Source: Methylobacterium aquaticum (GTDB lineage Bacteria > Pseudomonadota > Alphaproteobacteria > Rhizobiales > Beijerinckiaceae). From it: a stretch of DNA of 64,000 bases. Below are positions 1 to 9,300 of this stretch, one piece after another. A program made the translations under genes and the position numbers. Every line of letters begins with the position of its first letter. The stretch's first letter is position 1. Location: contig NZ_CP043627.1 in the NCBI RefSeq assembly GCF_016804325.1, positions 667,001-731,000 on the forward strand, in the 5' to 3' direction. The notes beneath the pieces are model-generated. The model had not been told where the DNA came from. It saw only the letters and a list, made by a program, of their open reading frames with translations, and made no database searches.

Positions 1-686
1 ATCTCGGCGCCGAGCGCCCGGATGCCGCCCTGCGCCTCCAGGAGCGGGCGGTACCAGAGCATGCTCTTGCCTTGCGCGAAGCCGAGGCCGAGGGCCTCGC
101 CGACATATTGCCAGCGCGCCTGGAGGGTGTTGAGGAAGGCGCACTCGACCTCGGCCCAGAAGCTGCCGGGCCGGGTGCCGACCGGGGTCGAGCAGACGAG
201 GCCGGTCTTCGGCCGCCAGGCGGCGCGCAGGCGCTGGATGTAGTCCTCCGGCATCAGCACGTTCGAATCGGCCAGGATGATCCAGTCGTGGCGGGCCGCC
301 TCCCAGCCGCGGATGCAGTTGTTGAGCTTCGGGTTGTCGCTCACCCGCTCGTCGCCGACGATCAGCCGTGCCGGAACGCCCGGATGCATCGCGATCAGGC
401 GCTCGACCAGCGGCACGATCGGGTCGGTGGCGCGGGCGACGCAGAAGATCAGCTCGTAGTGCGGATAGGCGAGGCGAAAGCCCGAGGCCAGCGTCTCCTC
501 GCTGTAGGTCTCCAGGCCGCAGACCGGCCGCACCACCGTGACCGGGACCTCCGCGAGCCCGGACGGGGCCGGATCCCGCTGGCTCGAGTCCCGCCGGCCG
601 AGACGGCGCAGGGCGATGGCGAGGCTCGCGAGGTTGATCACCGTGAGGGCGAGGCAGATGATGGCGGCGATGCCGGTACCGGTCAT
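1..686 (-). CDS. GT21-family glycosyltransferase (ceramide glucosyltransferase-like), 3' end cut by window edge
   Basis: Membrane-anchored family 2/21 glycosyltransferase, probably adding a sugar to a sphingolipid or hopanoid-type lipid at the cytoplasmic membrane. I translated the minus strand from the ATG at 686: residues 1-25 form a hydrophobic anchor, followed by a nucleotide-sugar domain with VVRPVCGLE near residue 50, the acceptor-side stretch KLNNCIRGWE near 118, and the GT21-typical LADSNVLMP near 135. About 228 residues are visible with no stop before base 1, so the C-terminal part, including any (Q/R)xxRW motif, lies outside. Ceramide glucosyltransferase and the hopanoid-associated HpnI share this fold, and I cannot separate them from this fragment. 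It is divergent from the S9 peptidase, 177 bp away. Confidence 0.7.
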   Translation of the reverse strand, partial: MTGTGIAAIICLALTVINLASLAIALRRLGRRDSSQRDPAPSGLAEVPVTVVRPVCGLETYSEETLASGFRLAYPHYELIFCVARATDPIVPLVERLIAMHPGVPARLIVGDERVSDNPKLNNCIRGWEAARHDWIILADSNVLMPEDYIQRLRAAWRPKTGLVCSTPVGTRPGSFWAEVECAFLNTLQARWQYVGEALGLGFAQGKSMLWYRPLLEAQGGIRALGAE

Positions 687-863
687 GCGGATCCTCCCGG
701 GCCGGTGCCGACCCGCGCCCTGTCCTCCCCTCAAACAGGCGGGCTGTTGCAACCGTATGACGGAGCGGCGTGTCCGGGCACGGTGTTCCCGTCCGGGCCC
801 GCCCTGGACCTGCCCCCCGGCCAGGCTACATCCTCGCGCAACCGAACAACCGACGAGCCCGGC

Positions 864-2966
864 ATGTCTCTGCCCTCCAACTCGCTGCCCCCCGATCCCC
901 GCCCGACCCTCCAGGCGCCCGACGACGATCCGCATCTCTGGCTCGAGGAGATCGACGGGGAGCGGGCGCTCGCCTGGGTCGAGGCGCAGAACGCCGACAC
1001 GCTGGCGGCCTATGCCGACGGCCGCTATGCCGCCGACCGCGACGGGCTGAAGGCCGCCCTCGACCGGCCGGACAAGATCCCGGGCGTCACCCGGCGCGGC
1101 GGCCTCCTCTACAACCTGTGGCAGGATGCCGGGCATCCCCGCGGCCTGTGGCGGCGCACGACGGAAGCCGGGTACCGCACGCCTGAGCCGGAATGGGACG
1201 TGCTCCTCGACCTCGACGCGCTCGCCCGCGACGAGGGTGAGGACTGGGTGTGGAGCGGCGCCGCGAGCCTGCCGCCCGACCACACGCGGGCGCTGATCCA
1301 GCTCTCCCGCGGCGGCGGCGACGCGACCCTGGTGCGCGAGTTCGATCTGACGACCCGCCGCTTCGTCGCGGACGGCTTCACGCTGCCGGAAGCCAAGAGC
1401 ATCCCGGTCTGGCTCGATCCCGACACGCTGCTGCTCGCCTCTCCGCTGGGCGGCCCCGAGCATGCGACGCCGTCGGGCTATGCCCGCACCGTGCGGCTGT
1501 GGCGGCGCGGCACCGATCCGCTCGACGCCCCGGTGATCTTCTCCGCCGGCCCCACCAGCATGGTCGCCTACGGCTATCCCGACCGGGAGGCGAAACCGGA
1601 GCGCCTGGTCTTCGCCGAGCGGACCGGCTTCTTCGACGGCCACGTCCATCTCGGCGACCGCACCGGCCCGAAGACCCGCCTCGACATCCCGACCGATGCC
1701 GATGCCCATTGGCACCGGGGCTTTCTCGCCATCCGGACCCGCACGCCGTGGGAGGTCGGCGGCACGACGCACCCGGCCGACAGCGTGCTCGGCATCGGGC
1801 TGGACGCGTTCCTCGCTGGGGACAGAGGGTTCCAGGTTCTGTTCACCCCCGGCCCGCGCCGGGCGCTGCAGGGCTTCTTCTGGACCGGCGGGCACCTGGT
1901 GCTCTCGATCCTCGACGACCTGAAGGCGGTGTTTCCGGTCTTCACTCCTTCGGCGAGCGGCTGGGCCGAGAGCCGGGTCGCCGGCCTGCCGGAGCTCGGC
2001 GTCGTCAGCGTCTGGTCGATGGACGGCGAGGAGGAGGAATCGAACGGCGACCTGATGGTGGCCGCCAACGACCCCGTCACGCCCTCGACCCTCCTGACTA
2101 CCCGGCCCGATCTCGCCGCGCCCAGTCTCCTCAAGCAGGCCCCGGCCCTGTTCGAGGCCGACGGCATGGTGGTGACCCGCCACGAGGCGGTGTCGAGCGA
2201 CGGCGAGCGCATCCCCTACGTCCAGGCCGGCCCGGCGGGGGAGACCGGCGAGGCGCCGGTGCACCTCTCGGGCTATGGCGGCTTCCAGGTGACGAACCTC
2301 GCCGGCTACTCGGCGGTGCTCGGCCGGCTCTGGCTCGCCAAGGGCGGGACCCGGGTGGTGGCCAATATCCGCGGCGGCGGCGAGTTCGGCACCCGCTGGC
2401 ACGAGGCCGGGCGGCGCGAGGGCAAGGCGCTCACCCACGACGATTTCGCGGCGGTGGCCGCCGACCTGGTGCGCCGGGGCGTGACCCGGCCCGGCCGCAT
2501 CGCCGCCGAGGGCGGCTCGAACGGCGGGCTCCTCATCGCCAACATGCTGACGCGCTACCCCGAGCGCTTCGGGGCGCTGTTCTGCACCGTGCCGCTGATC
2601 GACATGCGCCGCTACACCAAGCTTCTCGCCGGCGCGAGTTGGATCGCCGAATACGGCGACCCGGACGACCCGGCGGACTGGGCCTTCCTGCAAAGGATCT
2701 CGGCCTATCACGGGGCCGAGGCCGGCAAGCCCTACCCGCCGATCCTGATCGCCACCACCCGGCGCGACGACCGGGTGCATCCGGGCCATGCCCGCAAGAT
2801 GGCGGCGAAGCTCCAGGCCTTGGGATACCCCGCCCGCTTCTACGAACCCGAGGCCGGCGGCCATTCCCACGGCAAGACCAGCGCCGAGACCGCCGCCTTC
2901 GCGGCCCTCGGCGCCGCTTTCTTGCGCCGGGCGATCGGCTGGGAACCGGAGGTCGCCGGCACATAA
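864..2966 (+). CDS. S9 family prolyl oligopeptidase-like serine peptidase
   Basis: Cytosolic serine peptidase of the prolyl oligopeptidase family, cleaving short peptides. The 700-residue length fits the family, with an N-terminal beta-propeller (about residues 1-430) and a C-terminal alpha/beta-hydrolase domain. The nucleophile lies in GGSNGGLL (about residue 550), the acid in TTRRDDRVHPG (about 634) and the histidine in GGHSHGKTS (about 665), so the triad is complete. I start at the ATG at 864 because the conserved DDDPHLWLEEIDG of the family begins about 20 residues later; the frame stays open upstream but that translation is low-complexity. No signal peptide is visible. It stands alone, with an L,D-transpeptidase 111 bp downstream. 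Confidence 0.85.
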   Translation: MSLPSNSLPPDPRPTLQAPDDDPHLWLEEIDGERALAWVEAQNADTLAAYADGRYAADRDGLKAALDRPDKIPGVTRRGGLLYNLWQDAGHPRGLWRRTTEAGYRTPEPEWDVLLDLDALARDEGEDWVWSGAASLPPDHTRALIQLSRGGGDATLVREFDLTTRRFVADGFTLPEAKSIPVWLDPDTLLLASPLGGPEHATPSGYARTVRLWRRGTDPLDAPVIFSAGPTSMVAYGYPDREAKPERLVFAERTGFFDGHVHLGDRTGPKTRLDIPTDADAHWHRGFLAIRTRTPWEVGGTTHPADSVLGIGLDAFLAGDRGFQVLFTPGPRRALQGFFWTGGHLVLSILDDLKAVFPVFTPSASGWAESRVAGLPELGVVSVWSMDGEEEESNGDLMVAANDPVTPSTLLTTRPDLAAPSLLKQAPALFEADGMVVTRHEAVSSDGERIPYVQAGPAGETGEAPVHLSGYGGFQVTNLAGYSAVLGRLWLAKGGTRVVANIRGGGEFGTRWHEAGRREGKALTHDDFAAVAADLVRRGVTRPGRIAAEGGSNGGLLIANMLTRYPERFGALFCTVPLIDMRRYTKLLAGASWIAEYGDPDDPADWAFLQRISAYHGAEAGKPYPPILIATTRRDDRVHPGHARKMAAKLQALGYPARFYEPEAGGHSHGKTSAETAAFAALGAAFLRRAIGWEPEVAGT

Positions 2967-3077
2967 AGGTTTCTGTGCAGTAAAAACCGGGAACTCGCGC
3001 CCGGCGCGCACGTCATTCCGGCAGCAAAGCGTGGCATCACGCCATGGCTTCTCCTGCCGGAACAAGGATTCTCCACG

Positions 3078-3707
3078 ATGCGCGCCGCGGCAATCCTCCT
3101 CGTCACCCTCTGCGTGGCCGGGGCCAACGAGGCGCGGGCCGGAATCCTGATCCGGGTCGACAAGACCACCCAGCGGATGACCGTGACCCGAGACGGGCAG
3201 ACGCTCTACGACTGGCCGGTCTCCACCGGCATGGCCGGCTACAGCACGCCGCGGGGCGCCTTCTCGCCCTCGCGCATGGTGGCCGATTACCGCTCGCGCG
3301 AGTGGGACGACGCGCCGATGCCGCACGCGATCTTCTTCACCGGCCGCGGCCACGCCATCCACGGCAGCGGCCAGACGAGCCGCCTCGGCACCCCGGCCTC
3401 CCATGGCTGCGTGCGCCTGGCGCCGGGCAAGGCCGCGACGCTCTACGCCCTGGTCAAGGCGGAGGGCATGGGCAGCACCCGGGTGGTGATCGGCGGCGAC
3501 GAGACCGCCATCGCCGGACGGGCCTCGCCGCGGCGAGAAGCCAGGATGCGCCGGGAGCGCCTCGACGAGGACGGCTTCGCGCAGGCCCCCCGCGTGTCGC
3601 GCAGGCGGTCCACCGATCCGTGGGGTGGCGAGGGCTGGCAACCGGTCGGGGCGACCTATCCGTCCCCCTACGGCGCGACGTATTATTCCTACGGCTCGTC
3701 GTACTGA
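3078..3707 (+). CDS. Secreted L,D-transpeptidase (YkuD domain)
   Basis: Periplasmic cross-linking enzyme that forms 3-3 peptidoglycan bonds or attaches proteins to peptidoglycan. The 209-residue protein starts with a short signal peptide (MRAAAILLVTLCVAGANEARA). The YkuD domain spans about residues 23-140 and contains HGSGQTSRLG and the catalytic SHGCVRL, the expected His-Cys-Arg arrangement. The C-terminal 65 residues are Arg-rich and then Tyr/Gly/Ser-rich (ending in YYSYGSSY), a low-complexity tail of the sort seen in many alphaproteobacterial paralogues. The ATG is preceded by an AAGGA-like site (acaaggattctccacg). Monocistronic. Confidence 0.88.
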   Translation: MRAAAILLVTLCVAGANEARAGILIRVDKTTQRMTVTRDGQTLYDWPVSTGMAGYSTPRGAFSPSRMVADYRSREWDDAPMPHAIFFTGRGHAIHGSGQTSRLGTPASHGCVRLAPGKAATLYALVKAEGMGSTRVVIGGDETAIAGRASPRREARMRRERLDEDGFAQAPRVSRRRSTDPWGGEGWQPVGATYPSPYGATYYSYGSSY

Positions 3708-3829
3708 CGAGGGGTTCGGTTAGCGCCGGCCGATCCGAGAACCATTCCGATCGGCCTCTGCGGATCTCGCTTCCACCGAGTCGTACGATGTCCGATCGAT
3801 CGCTTCGCGACGATCGGCTTCGCTCGGGC

Positions 3830-3945
3830 GCGCCGCGAAGCCCGGAATCCAGGGCCGCCGACGGTTCGGGAGAGAGCGGACGGGCGTCCCGCATCGTCCT
3901 CGAGGGTCCGGAATCCGGATTCCGCTGTCGCGGTCGAGGAGTGGG
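3830..3945. repeat. Degenerate copy of the GGAATCC palindromic repeat (family C)
   Basis: Within the gene-free stretch 3708-4047 there are two inverted blocks, CGAAGCCCGGAATCCAG on the left and GGATTCCGCTGTCGCGG on the right, around a spacer containing gagagagcgga. The same blocks bound the much better preserved element at 34624-34761. No open reading frame with coding character was seen in this stretch. Confidence 0.5.
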
Positions 3946-3996
3946 GCGGCTGGTTCGAGGCCGAGGGCGGATGGAACAGACCTCGGCCATTGCGAG

Positions 3997-4024
3997 CTCC
4001 CCTCTCCCAAGCGGGAGAGGGGAG
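3997..4024. repeat. Perfect 12-bp hairpin, solo arm of repeat family A, 3' of katG
   Basis: CTCCCCTCTCCC, loop AAGC, GGGAGAGGGGAG: a perfect 12-bp stem. It is the core arm of the larger palindromic elements at 18749, 21275, 28129 and 63205. It begins 24 bp beyond the katG stop codon, so it may stabilise or end the katG message, but no T-run follows on either strand. Confidence 0.7.
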
Positions 4025-4047
4025 TGTTCATCGGTAAAACGCCGTCC

Positions 4048-6348
4048 TCACGCCGCCGTGGTCATCCCGGCCTCGTTGCGCTTCACGTCGTAGCGGTCGA
4101 GCATCATCAGCTTGTGCCAGACCTTGACGAAGTCGCGCACGAACCGGTCCTGCCCGTCGCGCCCGGCATAGATCTCGACCACCGCCCGCAGCTGCGCGTT
4201 CGACCCGAAGACGAGGTCGCAGCGCGTCGCCGTGAACCTGGTCTCGCCGGTCTGCCGGTCGTCGAGGGTGAAGGTCGTGCCGGCCGCGTCCGCCTTCTTC
4301 CACTCGTAGTCCATGCTGGTGAGCACGGTGAAGAAGTCGTTGGTCAGCACGCCGACCCGGTCGGTGAAGATGCCGTGGCGGGCACCATCATGGTTCAGGT
4401 CGAGCGCCCGCAGGCCCCCGGTGAGCACCACCCATTCGGGCGCGGTGAGCGCCAGGAGGTTGGCCTTGTCGAGGAAGACCTGCTCGGGAGACACGCGCCC
4501 TTGCGTGATCTCGGCAAAGGACGGATCGACGTAGTTGCGGAAACCGTCGACCAGGGGCTTCAGCCACTCGAAGCTCTCGGCGTCGGTCAGCGCGTCGGTG
4601 GTGTCCATCCGGCCCGGCACGAACGGCACCGGGGTCGCGTTGCCGGCCGCCTTCGCCGCCTCCTCGACGGCGGCACAGCCGCCGAGCACGATGAGATCGG
4701 CGAGCGAGACCTTCTTAGCCCCGGCGGCCTTGCCGTTGAACCCGGCCATGATGCCGCGCAACTTTTCGATCACCGGCAGGGTGCGCCGGTTGACGGTCCA
4801 GCCGGATTGCGGCGCGAGCGCCAGGCGGGCGCCGTTGGCGCCGCCGCGCTTGTCACTGTTGCGGTAGGTGGCGACCGACGAGAACGCCGTGAAGGCGAGG
4901 TCGGAGACCGACAGGCCGCTTCCCAGAATCTCCGCCTTCAGGGCGGCGATGTCGGCCTCGTCGACGAGCGGGTGATCGACAGGCGGGATCGGGTCCTGCC
5001 ACAGAAGATCGTCCTCGATCTTGGTCTCAGGCCCGACATAGCGCTCCTTCGGGCCCATGTCGCGGTGGGTCAGCTTGTACCACGCCTTGGAGAATTGCAG
5101 CGTGAAGTAGTCGAAGTCCGACAGGAACTTCTCGCAGATCGCGCGGTAGACCGGATCGGTCTTGAGCGCGATGTCGCTGGTCATCATCATCAGCGGGTGC
5201 GACTGGCCCGGGATATGGGCGTCGGGCGTCTTCGGCGCGTCCGGGTCGATCGGCTCCCATTGCAGGGCGCCGGCGGGGCTGCGGGTCTGCTTCCACTCGA
5301 ACTTGAACAGGTTCTCCAGGTAGCTGTTGTCCCAGGTCGTCGGATCCTGCGTCCACGAGCCCTCGATGCCGTTGGTCATCGTGTTCTCGGCCGCCCCCGT
5401 CCCGACGGGGTTGTGCCAGCCCAACCCCATCGCCTCGATCGGGGCGATCTCCGGCGGCGGGCCGATCCGGTCGGCCTTGACCATGCCGTGGCTCTTGCCG
5501 AAGGCGTGGCCGCCGGCGATCAGCGCCACGGTCTCCTCGTCGTTCATCGCCATGCGGGTGAAGGTCACCCGGATGTCGCGGGCCGAGCCCATCGGGTCGC
5601 CGTTGGCGTAGGGCCCCTCCGGGTTGACGTAGATCAGCGACTGGTGCGAGGCCGCGAGCGGGTTCTCCAGATCGTAGTCGGCATCGCCGTTCTTGCCGCG
5701 CCAGCGCTTGTCGCGGTTGACCATCTCGTCGAAGGACTTGACGTTGGTCGGGTCCCACAGCTCCGGGCCCCAGTAGGTCGCGTTGTCGGCCTCCCAGGCA
5801 TCCTCGCGGCCGCCGGCGAAGCCGTAGGTCGGGAAGTTCATGATCTCGAGGGCGACGTTGCCGGTCAGCACCATCAGGTCGGCCCAGGACAGGGCGGCCC
5901 CGTATTTCTGCTTGATCGGCCAGAGCAGGCGGCGCGACTTGTCGGTGTTGCCGTTGTCCCACCAGCTGCTGATCGGCGCGAAGCGCTGGAGGCCCTGGCC
6001 GGCGCCGCCGCGCCCGTCGGCAATGCGGTAGGTGCCGGCGGAGTGCCAGGCCATGCGGATCATCTGCGGGCCGTAATTGCCGTAATCCGACGGCCACCAC
6101 GAGACCGAGCTGGTCAGGAACTGCTTGATGTCGGCCTTCAGCGCCTCATAGTCGAGCGACGCGAAGGCCGCGCGATAATCGAACGCCTCGCCGAGCGGAT
6201 TCGCCTGCGGCCCGTTCTGGTGCAGCATCTCGACGCGCAGGCGGTCGGGATACCACTCCTCCAGGGTGGGCGGCGTCGTGACAGCGCCGCCGACGCGGTC
6301 GCCGCCGAAGGGGCATTGGCCCGACAGGACGTCTTTATAGGTTTCCAC
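4048..6348 (-). CDS. katG: Catalase-peroxidase KatG
   Basis: Haem enzyme that removes hydrogen peroxide by catalase and peroxidase reactions in the cytosol. The 766-residue protein has the two-domain KatG layout. The N-terminal domain carries the distal-side Trp-His of [13 protein letters not shown] (about residues 94-106), the Tyr of LIYVNPEGP and the Met of AMNDEET, which form the Met-Tyr-Trp adduct needed for catalase activity, and the proximal-His motif [10 protein letters not shown] (about 279). The degenerate C-terminal domain begins around residue 430. It starts [16 protein letters not shown], the usual region before the KatG core. Monocistronic, with about 370 bp of untranslated sequence upstream. 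No oxyR is visible beside it. Confidence 0.96.
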   Translation of the reverse strand: METYKDVLSGQCPFGGDRVGGAVTTPPTLEEWYPDRLRVEMLHQNGPQANPLGEAFDYRAAFASLDYEALKADIKQFLTSSVSWWPSDYGNYGPQMIRMAWHSAGTYRIADGRGGAGQGLQRFAPISSWWDNGNTDKSRRLLWPIKQKYGAALSWADLMVLTGNVALEIMNFPTYGFAGGREDAWEADNATYWGPELWDPTNVKSFDEMVNRDKRWRGKNGDADYDLENPLAASHQSLIYVNPEGPYANGDPMGSARDIRVTFTRMAMNDEETVALIAGGHAFGKSHGMVKADRIGPPPEIAPIEAMGLGWHNPVGTGAAENTMTNGIEGSWTQDPTTWDNSYLENLFKFEWKQTRSPAGALQWEPIDPDAPKTPDAHIPGQSHPLMMMTSDIALKTDPVYRAICEKFLSDFDYFTLQFSKAWYKLTHRDMGPKERYVGPETKIEDDLLWQDPIPPVDHPLVDEADIAALKAEILGSGLSVSDLAFTAFSSVATYRNSDKRGGANGARLALAPQSGWTVNRRTLPVIEKLRGIMAGFNGKAAGAKKVSLADLIVLGGCAAVEEAAKAAGNATPVPFVPGRMDTTDALTDAESFEWLKPLVDGFRNYVDPSFAEITQGRVSPEQVFLDKANLLALTAPEWVVLTGGLRALDLNHDGARHGIFTDRVGVLTNDFFTVLTSMDYEWKKADAAGTTFTLDDRQTGETRFTATRCDLVFGSNAQLRAVVEIYAGRDGQDRFVRDFVKVWHKLMMLDRYDVKRNEAGMTTAA

Positions 6349-6720
6349 GCCGTGGCTCCTTCCGTGCCGATCGCGCGGCGATCGGGATGCACGAGCGACG
6401 GGCCTCGACCGCGCGAGGCACGCCGCTCAGAAGTTCTGGTTCGATCCCGGAGGATGCATTATACTGGTGCTGGGTATATGGATGTGGCCATGCCCCTGGG
6501 CGATGGGCGGTTCCGCCCCTGGCGCCGACTTGAGGACACAGCTCTTCATCCCGGACCCGACACGATCAGACCATGCGCCGGGGCAGATAGGCGCCGATTC
6601 CGTTGCGGCCACTAAATTCCCGTTCATCGCAGCCCGGCGGCTCGCGAGCGGGCATCGTGCCGGGGCCGCGGCGCGGCGCCGGCACGGATGCGGGAACCGA
6701 TCCGCCGGGACCGCCGGCCT
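6349..6720. other. Gene-free upstream region of katG
   Basis: 372 bp between the GST stop and the katG start. It is less GC-rich between about 6425 and 6490, consistent with promoter DNA. A 66-codon minus-strand frame (6427-6627) has no recognisable features and I do not call it a gene. Confidence 0.5.
6458..6463 (-). promoter_or_regulatory. Candidate -10 box (TATAAT) for katG
   Basis: An exact TATAAT on the minus strand, about 110 bp upstream of the katG start, in an otherwise GC-rich genome. No good -35 box lies at the usual spacing, as might be expected for an activator-dependent promoter such as an OxyR target. Inference only. Confidence 0.3.
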
Positions 6721-7653
6721 TCAGGCCTTCGCCACCGTGAACCCGGCCCGCGGGAAGTGCAGGTGTAGCGCCCTGACCTGCGGATCGTCGCGGCGGATGA
6801 CGATGCGGCTCGCATCGACCGCCACGAGCCGGCCTTCGACCGGCACGCGGGCGAAATCGTCCGGCGTCACCGTCACGGGCTCGCCGGGGGCCGCCGCGAT
6901 CAGGTCCGGCACCGCGTTGACGGCCTCGACCGGCGCCGGCTCGGCGGCTTTCGCCACCTCCAGGGCCGCCTCGGCGGTCATCGCCTGCGGCCGGCCATGG
7001 CCGAGGGCGGCGACCCGTTCGATCCAGCCGAGGAGGGGCGCGAGCTCGAGGAGCCGGTCGACCGATCCGGCCCGGCCGCCGCCGCGCATCAGCCAGAGCA
7101 GGTGGTGATGCGCCAGGTCCGCCACCCCGGGCCGGTCGCCGCCGAGGAACGGGCGGCCGTCCGAGAGGGCCGCCGCGAGCCACGAGGTCCAGGCCGCGAC
7201 CCGCTGGGCGTTGCGGGCGAAGTCCGGCTCCATCGCCCCGTGGCTGATGTCGACGTAGAGGTAATCGTCCTTGCGGTCGCGCAGGAACGCCTCGGGCAGG
7301 TCGCCGGCGAAATGCACCGTGACGCCGATGACCGCGAGCCACAGGTCGCGCTCCAGGCCGTAGGTCAGGCCCTCGGCCAGCGCCGGGGCGAAGCCCGGAT
7401 ACAGGCTGGGCTCGGGGTGCAGCCGCTCCAGGGCGGGCAGGATCGCGTGGGTGTCGCAGTAGATGTCGGCGCCGACCTGCAGCACCGGGATGCGGCGGTA
7501 GCCGCCGGTGAGGGGATCGAGGAGCGGGCGCGGCGGCATCATCGCGACCTCGACCGAGCCCCAGGCGAGCCCCTTGATCCCGAGGGCGAGGCGGACCTTC
7601 TCGGCGTAGGGCGAGAAGGCGTAGTGGTGCAGGACGATCTGCGGCGTGGACAT
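6721..7653 (-). CDS. Glutathione S-transferase family protein with extra C-terminal domain
   Basis: Cytosolic thioredoxin-fold GST-like protein. Residues 1-80 have the N-terminal GST domain (LHHYAFSPYAEKVRLAL, with a Ser-Pro in the active-site loop and RRIPVLQ as the glutathione-binding cis-Pro segment). Residues 90-210 fit the helical C-terminal GST domain (GGDRPGVADLAHHHLLWLM). At 310 residues it is about 100 longer than an ordinary GST. The last stretch (VTVTPDDFARVPVEGRLVAV onward) reads like a small beta-rich domain. It lies 31 bp after the SnoaL-like gene and is probably co-transcribed with it. Substrate unknown. Confidence 0.8.
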   Translation of the reverse strand: MSTPQIVLHHYAFSPYAEKVRLALGIKGLAWGSVEVAMMPPRPLLDPLTGGYRRIPVLQVGADIYCDTHAILPALERLHPEPSLYPGFAPALAEGLTYGLERDLWLAVIGVTVHFAGDLPEAFLRDRKDDYLYVDISHGAMEPDFARNAQRVAAWTSWLAAALSDGRPFLGGDRPGVADLAHHHLLWLMRGGGRAGSVDRLLELAPLLGWIERVAALGHGRPQAMTAEAALEVAKAAEPAPVEAVNAVPDLIAAAPGEPVTVTPDDFARVPVEGRLVAVDASRIVIRRDDPQVRALHLHFPRAGFTVAKA

Positions 7654-7684
7654 GCGGGGTCTCCCGGCTGGTGAGGGATGGGGA

Positions 7685-8101
7685 TCAGGCCGGGAGGGCG
7701 CCGACCTGCTTCAGCATCCCGAGATTGTCCAGCAGCGCCCAATGCTCGACGAGGCGCCCGTCGACGATGCGGAACAGGTCCATCACCGCGATGTCGATGC
7801 TGCGGCCGCTGGCGGGCAGCCCCATCAGGTCGCCGGTATGGCGGCCCCGGAAGCGCAGGCGCACCAGCACCCGGTCGCCCTCGGCGACCACCTCGTCGAT
7901 CGGCAGCGTCATCTCGGTGACGCCGCCATGCAGCACCTCGCCGAGCCGGGCCACGCCCTCGGGGCCGCGCACCGTGAAGTTCAGCCCGGGATCGTGGCGC
8001 ACGAAGTCGGGGGCGATGTGCCGCTGCCACCACGCCGCGTCGCGGTCGAGGAAGGCGGCGAAGTAGGCGCGGGCGAGATCCTTGTTGGCGTCGATCGACA
8101 T
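7685..8101 (-). CDS. SnoaL-like ester cyclase / NTF2-fold protein
   Basis: A 138-residue single-domain NTF2-fold protein of the SnoaL polyketide-cyclase-like family. The signature is an N-terminal helix (NKDLARAYFAAFLDRD), the WWQRHIAPDFVRHDPG segment, and the closing strands with VMDLFRIVDGRLVEHWALLDN. Such proteins act as small hydrolases or isomerases and the substrate cannot be read from sequence. I use the ATG at 8101 because cccgggagaacgcc places a GGGAG ribosome-binding site upstream; an ATG 24 bp earlier lacks one. First gene of a probable two-gene unit with the GST. Confidence 0.75.
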   Translation of the reverse strand: MSIDANKDLARAYFAAFLDRDAAWWQRHIAPDFVRHDPGLNFTVRGPEGVARLGEVLHGGVTEMTLPIDEVVAEGDRVLVRLRFRGRHTGDLMGLPASGRSIDIAVMDLFRIVDGRLVEHWALLDNLGMLKQVGALPA

Positions 8102-8151
8102 GGCGTTCTCCCGGGAGGCGCGCACCCTCTTGCGGGGTGCGCGGCTGTCCT

Positions 8152-8168
8152 ATTGTTTTGCGCACAAT
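8152..8168. promoter_or_regulatory. Inverted repeat ATTGT-N7-ACAAT upstream of the SnoaL/GST unit
   Basis: A 17-bp palindrome, ATTGT then TTTGCGC then ACAAT, 51 bp upstream of the SnoaL-like start. Spacing and symmetry suit a dimeric regulator such as LysR, TetR or MarR type, and no such regulator is adjacent. Candidate operator only. Confidence 0.3.
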
Positions 8169-8293
8169 CGATCGGCTTGCAATCCGTGCCGGACGGAGGT
8201 GGGGCATTCATACGGAGCGGGGCTTTGCCATGCCGCGGCTGCCGCCATGACTCCCGGGACCGGGGCGTCGCCGCGCCCGGTGTCCCGGTCGAG

Positions 8294-8343
8294 CAGGGCT
8301 GCCCGGGGGAAACCCGCGCCTTTCCTTTCGCCGAACAGCCCTG
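8294..8343. repeat. Short solo element with ends matching repeat family A
   Basis: Bounded by CAGGGCTG and its perfect inverse CAGCCCTG. The interior (ggggaaacccgcgcctttcc and cgccgaacagccc) recurs almost exactly at about 63459-63500, beside the family A element there. It looks like an internally deleted or end-only copy. Confidence 0.55.
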
Positions 8344-8387
8344 CCGACCAGGGGAATGGGACCCGACGCCTCCAGTCGCCGCCGCCG

Positions 8388-9152
8388 TCAGGGCCGCGCG
8401 GCCAGGAACTCCAGCACCCCGGCCTTGTGCACCTTGTCGCCGACCGCGAGGTTGTGGTCGCGGTTGGGGATGTCGAGGGCCCTGGCCTCCGGGATCAGGG
8501 CGGCGAGCGCCGGCCCCGACCCCGCCACCGTGTCGGTGGTCCCCACCGCCACCAGCACCGGCACCTCGATCTGCGCCACTTCCGCCCGCGACAGGGTCTG
8601 GCGCGAGCCGCGCATGCAGGCGGCGAGCGCCCGCAGGTCGCTGCCGGTCGATTCGGCGAAGACCCGGAACATCCGCGCCGTCGGGTCGGCGACGGCGTCG
8701 CGCGACGGCGCCTCCATCGCGTCCGAGATACCGGCGGGCAGACCCCGGCCCTCGACGAGATGGATGCCGAGACCCCCGAGCACGGCCGAGCGGACCCGGT
8801 CCGGATGGCCGAGCGCCAGGAAGGCGGTGATCCGCGCGCCCATCGAGTAGCCCATCACGTCGGCGCGGGCGATGCCGAGATGGTCGAGGAGCCGGCGGGC
8901 ATCCTCCGCCATCAGGTCGGAGCCGTAGGCCTCCGGCTCGTAGAGCTTGCCGCTGCGGCCGTGGCCGCGATTGTCCAGCGCGATCACCCGCCGCCCGGCC
9001 CCGGTCAGGCTGCGCACCCAGGAGGTGTTGACCCAGTTGACCATGTGGTTCGACGCGAAGCCGTGGATCAGCAGGATCGGCTCGGCCGCGCCCTCGGCCG
9101 GGGCGACGTCGAGATAGGCGATCGGCACGCCGTCCGAATCGAAGGTCTGCAT
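8388..9152 (-). CDS. Alpha/beta hydrolase
   Basis: A 254-residue cytosolic alpha/beta-fold hydrolase. It has the oxyanion-hole segment LLIHGFASNH (about residues 30-40), DNRGHGRSGK (about 70), the nucleophile elbow MGYSMGARI (about 115) and a C-terminal catalytic histidine in IPNRDHNLAVGDK, with the acid in VAVGTTDTVAG. This is the esterase/lactonase/MenH-like group and the substrate is unknown. The ATG at 9152 begins MQTFDSDGVPIAYLD, a typical start for the family; the frame runs further upstream only as low-complexity translation. Divergent from the TerB-like gene. Confidence 0.85.
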   Translation of the reverse strand: MQTFDSDGVPIAYLDVAPAEGAAEPILLIHGFASNHMVNWVNTSWVRSLTGAGRRVIALDNRGHGRSGKLYEPEAYGSDLMAEDARRLLDHLGIARADVMGYSMGARITAFLALGHPDRVRSAVLGGLGIHLVEGRGLPAGISDAMEAPSRDAVADPTARMFRVFAESTGSDLRALAACMRGSRQTLSRAEVAQIEVPVLVAVGTTDTVAGSGPALAALIPEARALDIPNRDHNLAVGDKVHKAGVLEFLAARP

Positions 9153-9300
9153 GGCGTTTCGAGGCTCCCGCGCGAGGTCTGGGCCGGCTTTAGCCACGGG
9201 CGGGCGGGCCCGCAACGCAGGGAGCGGGGAGGGGAGGCGGAGCCAGGCGCGCGGTCGCACGTTGATGCGGGGCCTCAAAGGTCCGGCCCTGGAATCCCGC

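Noticed and set aside
72..863. Long in-frame extension of the S9 peptidase upstream of 864
   Set aside because: Translation is Arg/Ala/Gly-rich without family similarity and it overlaps the opposite-strand glycosyltransferase, which has clear motifs.
4024..6615. Long plus-strand open frame opposite katG
   Set aside because: It is the antisense of katG in GC-rich DNA; the translation is low-complexity and the katG motifs are unambiguous.
6427..6627. 66-codon minus-strand frame between katG and the GST
   Set aside because: No ribosome-binding site, no domain, overlaps likely katG promoter DNA.
8152..8168. Calling the palindrome a LysR box with confidence
   Set aside because: No LysR regulator is adjacent; kept only as a candidate operator.
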